Source: Ceratopteris richardii
Taxonomy: Eukaryota; Streptophyta; Polypodiopsida; Polypodiales; Pteridaceae
Length of the DNA stretch: 64,000 nucleotides
NCBI GenBank assembly: GCA_020310875.1
Contig: CM035407.1
Coordinates: 205,033,608-205,097,607 of the forward strand
Direction: 5' to 3'
In this document: one piece after another, positions 14,100-24,100 of the stretch
How the letters are laid out: each line of letters starts with the position of its first letter
How positions within the stretch are numbered: the stretch's first letter is position 1
The notes under the pieces: generated by a model
Seen by the model: only the letters and a program-made list of their open reading frames with translations
Database searches by the model: none
Told to the model about the DNA's origin: nothing
Translations under genes and position numbers: made by a program

Positions 14100-14285
14100 A
14101 AAAGATCCTACTACAATTAGTATCCATCACAACGGACACCTATCCATCACGACATATAGGCTCCACGACAGACACTTGTTTATTGAGATAGATGCCAGTC
14201 CATCGTGATAGACACATATGTTGTGATAGACCTATCCATCACAATAGACAGACCACGACACCCCTATCCTTCACGATAGACAAGC
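14100..14285. repeat. short imperfect repeats based on ATCCATCACGATAGACAC
   Basis: The motif CATCAC(G/A)A, followed closely by TAGACA or GACAC, recurs about six or seven times with irregular spacing, in both orientations (TCGTGATAGACAC and CATCACAATAGACA). This is a small degenerate satellite-like patch with no coding content. Confidence 0.5.
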
Positions 14286-15100
14286 AAATTCTAGAATTTT
14301 TAGTGTTGTAATATTTTGGTTAATTTTGAGCTAATTTTTGGAGTTTTTTTAGGCATTTGGCATTCCATCAAAGGTTAAGCAATCTTATTGTATGTGGCAT
14401 GCTTGGGAGTGCAAATCCTAGGCACTTGAACATTGAGAAAAGTGTCAGGCTTGAGCTTGGAAGCTCACTAAACCCCCTCAGTTGATTTCTAGTTTAGGTT
14501 AAGCATGACTAGCAACTTAGAATTAATTCAGGGCTATGATAGGCATGAAAGAGTTCAAGACCCTTTAATTCCTCAACTCCAAGAATAATTTAAGCCAAGT
14601 CGAGGATAATCTAAGTGGAAAATAACATAATTTGATCGACCAGAACATCAAGTGTAGCAAACTTAAGTAATCTTGATGACACCCATATTAAGGCAAGAAA
14701 TACATCCAAAAGAACTCAAAAAGAACAAGCGGATACTGTAAAAAGACCCAGCCACATGGTTGTACTAATTTGGGCCAATCACCAATGCATATTAACTTTA
14801 GGTGTAGACACCTAGGATGGGATAGACAAATCATTAGGTCATTTGAAGCTAGTGTCAATCACACTGCTAGGTCATGGGGGTCAACACCTCAGTGACTATC
14901 CCTATGTGTTGAGCTCGGAGATGAGTGATTCAAAAATGTTGTTTAGTATGGCAAGGCCTATAGACAATTCATGACTTGCCTATTTATAGACCCTTAAAGG
15001 TCCCTACAAGAATCATTTAGAATACATACAAACCAAGTGATCAAAGTGCTCACATCCATGAGGAAGGTTTGACGAGCTCAATGGTCCAACTCAAAACCCT
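14286..15100. other. no gene seen; possibly the LTR or leader of the next relic
   Basis: No conserved reading frame was seen. A TATA-like CTATTTATAGACC lies near 14979-14991, about 120 bp before gag-like sequence begins. That would fit a decayed LTR promoter, but no matching second LTR was found. Confidence 0.3.
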
Positions 15101-18100
15101 GATCAACCCTTTGGAATTGAATAAGTAGTCGATTTTGAAGAGGGTCCATAAATTGATAAGCCAAGAACCATGTATGTGGTTACAAGCTCACCTAATAGGA
15201 TGGATGATTTTGGATTCATCATTCCCGAGTCAGAAATAGGAGACTTGGAGCAGAAAAATGTTGCAAGAGAGCTTAGAACACCTCGTGGTAAGTCTATCTT
15301 ATCAAGGATAAGCACACCAAAGTGGATTCCTAAGGATAATAAGAGCATAGAACTTTTCTTGAATAGAGAAACTGACAAAGCATTCTAGAGGTTCAAAATT
15401 GATAAACCAAGTGAGATAAAAAATGTGACTATATATGAATTTCAAGGACCTGAACACCCCTAGGAAAGTAATCTTTTTAGATAACTCTTCCAAGAGAATG
15501 ATTGTGGTTATGGAACATGGAAGACATGCATACATTTGGAAAGGTGAATTATTATTCCCTCCTCAGAGACAACATGGTTCTCATGGTCAACATGGAGTGG
15601 GATTTTTTCATGCTCCAGGAATTCACAAAGTGAAGACTCGAGAGAGGCATGAAGTAAGTTTTGCAAACCCCTCAGGAAGAGAGAGGTCAGGATGGAACAC
15701 AGATAGAATGGATCAGGAGAGATTGAGAGAACCTAGACACAAGAGAGGCATGGATGAGTTTCCCTTACCTAGACCTAGAGAACACCCTAGAATATTGAGA
15801 CCTACTCAATTGGTAAAGTCAATGAAAAACTACTTTGATGGTACTAGAGACCCTTATGATCATGTGGCTGAGTTCAGACAAGTGTTGAGAGCCGAACAAG
15901 TTGATGACTTGTTCACTCAATATAATGGCTTTGGTTTAACATTGAAGAAAACCATCTAACATGGTTCCAACACCTACATCAAGGTCAATTTAGGGACATC
16001 AACCAATTTCTAGAAGCATTTATTACGGAGTTCTCTAAGAGTGGTATCAGACATAACACTTCATCATTCATCCATAACTTCAAGCAAACACCTCAAGAGA
16101 CAGTTAGGCTAGAAAGTTGTAGGTTTAAACAGTATGCGGAGAGATGTCCCATTCTAGAGTTACCCACACCTACCAAACAAGTGGTATGTTTTTGGATGGC
16201 TTGCTAAATGCAAAGTTGCGATCATACATATACTTGACCATAGAACAATGTGTGCAAACGTGTATTGATATCAAGGATAACTTGGGAGATTAGTAAGAAC
16301 TTTCAAAGATCTATAAGGATTCAAGTAGCTCGATTGGTTTCACGTCAAAACCTTCCACATGAATCCATGAATGGCAAAAAAATAGTTGGGAGTCTCAAGC
16401 AACCATACTCATAGGATGGTCTTAATGAAACGATGCTATATTTGTGGAGGAGACCACATTGGCAATATTTGCCCCATCATGACTCAAAACCAAGGGAACC
16501 CTAAAAGCCACTGTTGTACAATAGAGACAAGGTACACCAACTACACAACACAAGACTGCCCATACAACAAACAGGTGGTTAGGCAAAATTGCCAACAGCA
16601 ATATCAGTCACGAGGAAGATATCCAAAAAAATACCAACAATAACCATACTCTATGCCCCAACAATGTTATCAACCCCACTACAAACCTCAATAGAGACCA
16701 CAAATGGTGTTAGGTCTACAACCTCCACCCCTTTCCAATGTTATTCGAGCTAAATATGTTGTGTTTGAGGATAACATGAATAGAGCCTTAGTGGTCGCAC
16801 CCCCACTGATTTTAGAAAGTGATCCCAATACTTGTAGATTTGACTTGACCCATGTGGATAGCCCATCATCTTACTTCATGGAATCACTTGAGCACAATGA
16901 AGTCTATCCCTATGAAACACATATTGAACCAAGTTGGGAGCTTGAATACTCCAACGTGATGTATACTAATCCTAGCACTAGGCACAAACCAAGGCTGATG
17001 AGACCCAAAGCACCCACAGGACCATCTTAAAAATGTCAAGAAGATCACTTCATCCGTGATGTCCACCTCCTCCACCAAGGCAACCCCAACCCGGTGGTTA
17101 TTCAAGGCTTTTGTCTTGATTGTGGAACATAACATCTGTTAAGATATTGTCCTAAAAATCCCTCCAATTCTCAAAAGATTACACCACTTAATGTTATTGG
17201 CTTAGTTGTGGATTCCAATGGAGGTGTAACCACTACAACTTCCATGCAAGTAGTGACTAGAGCCTAGGCACTACAACAGACTATAAGTGTAGATCAAGAG
17301 AAGGAGTCATAGGATAGTGTGTTAGAGCATAGCTAGGAAAAGAACTAGAGCTTGGAAGGATAGCCGTGAAGGGATGAAGAGACAATGGGTAAGAAAGATG
17401 AGCGAATTAGAAGAAAACTGGAAGGAAAAGAAACAAAATTGATAAATATCACATCTCAAACAAATTCTCAAGGACCACCTCAATCCTCTCACCAAAACCC
17501 CCCATCCGTACTACCACCACCACCACCTAGAGAAGGAACGATCCTAGCAAATCCCACTCATGAAGACTTGGATATGATGTTCAAGGACTATCACGCTTGA
17601 TTTCAAGAAGGGCCAAATGTGATGGAGCTAGATAAGTGCTATCCCAGAGCACCAAGCTTTGCATGAAAATGCTGGAACTAGCTTAGGCTATGTTTGATGC
17701 AAGCTCTCTTTCAATCACACTAACAATTCCACTTTTTTGGGGAACATCTTTGCTCTCTAGGTTGAGAATGGCCAATTCTTGGGAATATTTGATACAATCC
17801 AAGCCTAAGCAGTAAAATCAAAAGTCTTTAAAGAAACATTTTGTGCCCATGGTAGGTGAGCAAGGATTTTCTTGAATATTCTAAGACTCATTAGCCTTAC
17901 TTTTGCTCATCCAATTATCATCTTATTTCACTTTCCAAAGACTCTAAGAATTCCAAGGTGGTGAAAGGATAAGAGCCTTTTCTATCCATTGGTAGACAAT
18001 ATTTCTCATAGATCTAGACCATACCTTAAACTCGATAATTCTCAATGTGTTTACCATTATGAGGCTTTTTGTGAACATGAAAAGTTCATTGAATGATTCA

Positions 18101-18740
18101 TTTCTCTTGGGGGTTGGATATTAAATTGTCTTCTTCATCATCAATTGACGCTTACTATGGTGGACTACTTGTTCAAATTCATTACGTCCTCCCCAAGGTA
18201 TCATATGGCTATGTCCTAGACCAAGAGTGTTCCCTCTCATCATATAATTGGCAAACGTCCTTTTATAGCCATAGAATTAAGACAGGGAATGCTTGCAAAG
18301 ACAATCAAGGCATTGGTTGACTGAGGGGCAGCCACTAGTGCCATTAGATTATCTTGGTATCACAACATGGAATTGTGCATTAATCCTATTTTAAGCCTAT
18401 CTTGTAGGATTAGGAGGAGTTGAAACTCCTTGCATGGGTGAGGTGGAGCTTCCCATCTCCATCCAAGATGTCCATATTACAATCAAAGTGCTAGTGTGTC
18501 ATGATGAAGACCTTACTAAATCCTTCATCCTTGGTAAGGACTAGATTTATGATCATGCAATCAACTTGAACCTAAGGAGTGGACTTTTTTAGGTTTGGGT
18601 AAATAGCCCACATGTCACAATAGAACTAGGTAGTTGCACAATCAATGATCCAACCATGACACAAAATCCTAGTTCTTATAGGAATAATGATGAAGAAAAA
18701 GATGTTCTTGTTCAAAACTATGTGATGCAGAAGGATGCGG
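15100..18740 (+). mobile_element. Ty3/gypsy-type gag-protease relic
   Basis: The + strand carries a gag domain (about 15.79-16.25 kb, including MKNYFDGTRDPYDHVAEFRQ and YNGFGLTLKK), and a zinc knuckle near 16.43 kb (CYICGGDHIGNICP). A second knuckle-like patch lies near 17.11 kb (FCLDCG, then YCPKNP). Further on, a retropepsin-like region at 18.3-18.6 kb shows SAIRLSWYHNMEL and SFILGKDWIYDHAINLN. No reverse transcriptase, integrase or LTR was recognised in this span, so it is either a pol-less derivative or truncated. It is broken many times. The gag blocks resemble those at 3.9-5.3 kb. Confidence 0.6.
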
Positions 18741-19640
18741 CCATTGAAGAACGAGGAGGAGAGAGGATGGAACTCCCTTCTTTTCAAAAAACATCAATGG
18801 TCTTCGTAGCTCAAGAAAAGAGGCATAAGGAATAACTTAAAAAGACTATGGAATCCCAAAAACTGAAGACATCTCGTGGCAACGTGATTCATGGTACAAA
18901 GAAAATCTGGAGACACAAGGGTGAGCACCACCAGCTCCCTTGCTAGGACCACCAGTGCTTATGAAGAATTTAACAAATCCAAAGCGACCAATGGTAGTGC
19001 ATCAAAGATGTCATTCACAATGTGTACTCTCCATTCACAATGTGTACTCTCCATTTGGGTATTGAAATTGTCAATGAAGGCAGACCATAATCAGAGATAG
19101 ATCTGGATGCCAAAGACCCGCTTACGAGCTCAACTAGCCACACATGAACTCTTAGGAAGTAAACAATTATCATTGATCGCTATCCCTTAGAAACTCACAC
19201 TACAAGCTGTTGATCATAAATACTCATGTAAATTCCCACATAGAATTACTTGGCAATGGGTACCTAAAAAGTCCCATGATGAGGGGGCATCATCCTTGAA
19301 GCCCTTATATGTGTTCACACACAAAACTTGTAATGCCATAAGAGAAGTATGGAAAGTAAAGTCATGTAACAAACCCCCTGACCCCACCATGTAACACCCT
19401 TGCATAATATTAGATGCATTCAGAGCCTATTGCATTCCTCAAGCATGCATCTAGGTTATCCACTTACCATGTTAATATTCACCCACACTAACCTCACACA
19501 TAACACTCACTAACTCAATAACATTCAAGGATGTCACATTGGTATTGTAAAGGGAACAAGGTCTCATATAGTTTGTGATACAATTCTAATGTGATTCTTC
19601 TTATTTGAGCAACTTCACAGAACATCTACCTCTCTCATCA
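18741..19640. other. no gene seen; tail of the gypsy relic and spacer
   Basis: Only short open frames are present. A 22-bp direct duplication of a CATTCACAATGTGTACTCTC segment occurs at about 19011-19053. No RNA gene or conserved domain was recognised. Confidence 0.35.
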
Positions 19641-20110
19641 TAGTTGAAGCTGTGGGCACTAGCTCCCAAGCAGGTGCTAGCCAGCAATCGATGGATATTG
19701 ATACCTTGCCTATTCTTGAAATACCCAAGGAGAGACTAGAGGCACTGGTACACCTGCAGATAATACACATTCAAGATCCACCTATGGGGCACACGACGAA
19801 AGTCAATCCCCATACTCGTCGATTCAACGAGATGGCCATAGCTCTCAAAGATGTGGCTTATATCTGGGAACTAGAATGTGAGTTTAACAATGTATGAGGA
19901 AAGTATCACTTCTTTACATGAGAATTTGAGCGACTGCAAAATGCGGAGGAACTCCAACCTATATGGCACAAGGCAAGCTTAGTTGACTATGTTAGTGCAA
20001 GGCTACTTAAACCACATTTTATGCACTGCTACTACCTTATCAATACTTTGTAGCCTAACAAGGATGGGAGGATTTCCAGTACCTTTGCCTTTCCCTACTT
20101 TAAATCTTTT
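19640..20110 (+). pseudogene. unidentified coding-like block, interrupted
   Basis: An open stretch from about 19640 to 19896 reads VGTSSQAGASQQSMDID, then LPILEIPKERLEALVHLQII, then NPHTRRFNEMAIALKDVAYI. After stops, the same frame goes on with EFERLQNAEELQPIWHKASL and SARLLKPHFMHCYYLINTL. The composition looks like a real protein rather than noise, but I do not recognise the family. It could be part of a transposon-encoded protein or a broken host gene. It lies about 1.1 kb upstream of the ParB-like/methyltransferase gene on the same strand. At least two stops interrupt it in this frame. Confidence 0.35.
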
Positions 20111-20115
20111 TTTAC

Positions 20116-20434
20116 TTACTTCACGAGGCCTTCTTTTAAAATGTAGATTGAGCCTGCTTTGCCTTTCCTTTGCTCCACATGCACTTGAGTCAGAAGGGAG
20201 ATCAATGGCTGGATCAGATGGGAGATCAAGAGGTGCATTTGGTTGAGCAGCATTGCACTATGAATTGGATAACTTAAATGACTCAACAGAAAACATAGAA
20301 TCATCACCACATTCTAGACCATGGAGATCATCACTTATGAGGAAAGGGTCAACTGAGAACAATGAATTCGAAACTGTATCAATATGAGCAGAGGAAGCTG
20401 ATGCCCAAGCATCCACTGAAAAGATTGAGCTCAT
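20116..20434 (-). CDS. unidentified small - strand ORF, divergent from the methyltransferase gene
   Basis: On the - strand an ATG at 20434 opens 58 codons to a stop at 20258 (MSSIFSVDAWASASSAHID, later GLECGDDSMFSVESFKLSNS). The sequence is acidic and serine-rich. The same frame goes on past the stop for about 45 codons (SDPAIDLPSDSSACGAKERQ, RLNLHFKRRPRE) and meets a GTAAGT donor near 20120. This looks like a first exon with one internal stop, or a short ORF followed by 3' sequence. No family was recognised. Its start lies about 750 bp from the start of the + strand gene at 21188, so the two could share a bidirectional promoter. Confidence 0.3.
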
Positions 20435-21072
20435 CTTTACTCACTTCGAAGAAGACTGAAGATAAATTACCTTTTTAAATAAGTAGAAGTCCGAGTTCAT
20501 GTGAAAATGTCACATCAAGTAGATTTGAAATCAAAAGTTCATTAAAGTACATTAAAGTGTATTAAACATCAAATTCCATTAAAGTACTTAAAGCCTAACA
20601 TTAAAGTACTTAATTACTCAAATATACACGATTGATGTTATCAAAGCCAAAGATTTGATTCACTTTTGAAAGTAGTGGTGATGAGATACACTACGAAGTG
20701 TGTCCACATCAAGTAATGTGTTTGTTGATGCTCATAAGACTGGTAGGAAAGAGCACACAAAGCTTTTGATAAAATAGTGACTTCTCAAAAGGAGTCATGC
20801 AATTATTATGTCTTTGGTGGCAACTATGCTTTTCTCTCATCTTTTTGTTACAAGAATAATGGAGAAATGCAACTATTCTGGAAGTAAATGGGAACTTATC
20901 ACATGGATCTCATTTCATGGGTTGGGAAATGAGAAGTGATCTACCAGATCTTGAAAAAACGAATAAAATGATGAACTGATGGATCTTTTTTAGATCAATT
21001 GACTCATCTAGTTAGAAACTGGATTCATTTAGTTAGATCCAATTAGTCTCTAGTTCAAGTAACCCAAGTGTC

Positions 21073-21080
21073 TATAAATA
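21073..21080 (+). promoter_or_regulatory. TATA box of the ParB-like/methyltransferase gene
   Basis: TATAAATA lies in CAAGTGTCTATAAATAGCAG, a plant-like TATA context. It is 108 bp upstream of the proposed ATG at 21188, which would leave a 5' UTR of roughly 75-80 nt containing a GA-rich patch. It supports a transcription start near 21105 and the choice of 21188 as the initiation codon. Confidence 0.6.
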
Positions 21081-21187
21081 GCAGAGGAGGAGATCATTCT
21101 CATTTCCAAAATCTACGAGCGAGAGAGAGCAATAGAGCACAGATAGCAAAGGCACACAGAGCTCAGTAAACCAGCAAGGCAACTCTG

Positions 21188-24100
21188 ATGGAGAAGAAGA
21201 ATTTTGGCAAGAGTACCCAAAGGTAGACAAAATCACACCACAAAAAAAGATTCCCTAAAGATTCCTTTTTATGTTTTAGGAAATAGTATGTCTTCTAACC
21301 ATTTTTTTTTCTAAGCTCATGAAGTCTAGATCCAATGAGGGTGCAAGTCGATGCCAGGCATCGACTTGAGTTTCTAACACCTCACAGGCGATGCCTGGCA
21401 TCCACTTACACCTTCAAGTCGATGCCTGGCATCAACTTTCACCCCAAAGTCGATGTCAGGCATCAACTTTTAGGTGCAAGTCAATGCCAGGCATCGACTT
21501 GCACCCTCAAGTCGATGCTATGCATCGACTTTAAGGTGCAAGTCGTTGAGGTGCAAGTCGATGCCAGACATCGACTTTAAGGTACAAGTCGATGCTAGGC
21601 ATCGACTTTTAGGTGCAAGTCGATGCCAGGCATCGACTTGCACCCTCAAGTCGATGCAATGCATCGACTTTAAGGAGCAAGTCGATGCCAGGCATCGACT
21701 TTTAGGTGCTAGTCGATGCCAGGCATCGACTTGCACCCTCAAGTCGATGCCTAGCATTGACTTGCACACAAAGTTGATGCCCGGCATCGACTTGCACCCT
21801 AAAGTCAATGCCAGGCATCGACTGTAGGGTGCAATTCGATGCCTGGCGTCGATATTGCATAATTGAGTTGATGCATGGCATCGACACTTCAGCTTGAAAA
21901 ACACATAAATGTAAGAGCTAATGCTTCTAAGCCATTTCAGGGATGCTGAGTTAAAAGGTGAGAGGCCTTTCAAGGAGCTCAAAGTCACAGTGAGCTCTGC
22001 AGATCAGCATCGTGAGAGAGGCATTGGTCACCAAGCAAAATCCAAGAAAAACATTCCATCTTTATCCTCTGAGAAGGCCAACAACCCAGTTGGTATGTCA
22101 TCTGGTCGACAGAGTAGCATCAAAGTAGCCGAGGATGATGCAACTAGAAAGGAGAGGTCGAGGGACATAGAGGTCTTAAAGAAAGATCGTCCACTTAGGG
22201 ACATGACAAACCTTGAGTGGTGCCTTCAATATGTTGAGGAAAAGGATGCAGTCCTTCTTGTGTTTGCAGGGGCGTATAGGAGAGGCAAGATCACGACAAC
22301 ACAGGCTTTTCAGTATGGCCTTGTGTTCAAACTAGACTATGAAGATGATGATTCTGACAATCTCTTTTTTCTGGTAGAGACATCTAAGGGGTTAAGAAAT
22401 GTAATATGCAGGATGGATTTCTTGTGCCCTGAATGCTGTGTGCCAAAGAGGCTTGCAGAGATATGCAGGGACTCAATGAACCTAATTAGAGACTTGATGC
22501 CATGGATCCAGGGAAACATTATGCCAACACAACAGAAGATGACAACCCCTGTAAAGGCAAAGGGTAAGCAGTGCATGCAGAAGAAGCTATTGAAGAAAAA
22601 GAAGAGAATGGCTGATGAAGAGTCTTCTGAGTCAAGCTCTAGCTCTGAGGATATTATTGTTGCACCTGGTGGGGAGCTTGCTTCGGGTATTCTTGGTACT
22701 GAGCAGAACAAGATGAGGGAGGACATAGCTCGAAGAAAACTTGTGAAGAAGGGGCAGTTGTTCCACCTACCAATCAATATCATCCATAGGCCACCAATCG
22801 ATCCAGTCACAGGGAGGAGGCCCCTTGAGATAAGGGAGCCACATAATTTGCACATGCAGAATCTTAAGAAGAAAATGAAGATAAATCCTCACGCTACTGT
22901 TGTGCCATTCCTTGTGATGGTGGATCCGAATGAGTGCAACTTTGTGGAGGATTTCAATGAGGGCCTGTTTGAAGATTATACATATTATGTCATTGGTGGT
23001 TCACACTCTGCAGAGGCCCGCAGACAGCTAGTGAAGGAGCACCCCACCACATTCTTCTTTAGGTATGCAGAGTGCAAAATCTATCAATGTGGGAGAACAA
23101 GGAGGTCAAGGGCCAAAAGCAACAGAAGTCGAGGCAAGACCCTCAGGTTGATGTGAGGGGAAGGGAAGGAAAGTTGACCTTTCGATTGAAGAGGCTCCTG
23201 AGGACATGAAGTTGACACCATGTAGAGCCCTTCAAGGAATCAAAGATGATACGTTGATTATATCAACTTTGTCAAGGGTAATCTCCAAGGAGCTAAGCCT
23301 GGAGGAGATGGTGACTGAGCTAAATAAGTATGTATGTTACTCAGGTCTTTTTTCCCTCCTCCCATGTCTCTGGTCTAACCTAGTATCCCTTTCATTTTTG
23401 TGACTGTAGTCATAAAGTATACATGAAGATTCAGGAGGTGATGATGAAGAGGCTGGGTTGCTTTTCTTGGACAGAGGTCCAAGCAGACTATCCAACCACC
23501 TCATCATACAAAGCTTTATCAGAGTATTTTATCCTGTTTCGTGATTGGGTAGGTTCTATTTTGAGAGAGGATGCCTGGTTTGCTATCTGGCTCGATGCCT
23601 GCATTCAATGTACCACCAATTCGATGCCAAGCATCGACTTTTAGTAGCAACTCGATTCCTGGCATTGACTTACTGCTGAATGTCGATGCTTGGCATTGAC
23701 TTACTGCTGAATGTCGATGCCTGGCATCGATTTACTATCGAAAGTTGATGCTTGGCATCGACCTGGTGGCCTAAGTCGATGCCATGCATCGACTTATGTG
23801 AGAGATCGATGCTAGGCATCGTCTTTCAGCAGAAAGTCGATGCCTGGCATCGACCCAGACAAGAAATCGATGCCACGCATCGATTCCTCATGTTTCCACT
23901 TGCTTATCAAAGAGCTCATTTGATTCTTTCCACTTGTTTCTACAGAAACCAAGGAAAAGCAAGTCTGCAGAGGTATAAGATGATTGCCCCCTTGCATTCC
24001 TGGCTCACATTCAAAGAGCAAGGCATGAGAAATCCAGACTGAAAGCCAAGGAGATAGATTTTGATGATGAACCTGATCTTAAATGTTTCTCCAATCCCCT

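Noticed and set aside
21345-21884. CRISPR-like array (regular near-identical repeats with spacers)
   Set aside because: Repeats are palindromic and variable, spacers are short and themselves repetitive, no cas genes are present, and the setting is a plant nuclear genome. It is a palindromic minisatellite.
21335-21988. Proteins with Cys-Leu-Ala-Ser-Thr and Met-Pro-Gly-Ile-Asp repeats on both strands
   Set aside because: They are translations of the palindrome array in several open frames, lie in a proposed intron, and have no non-repeat coding signal.
22337-22855. A 172-codon - strand ORF
   Set aside because: Antisense shadow of the well-supported ParB-like exon on the + strand.
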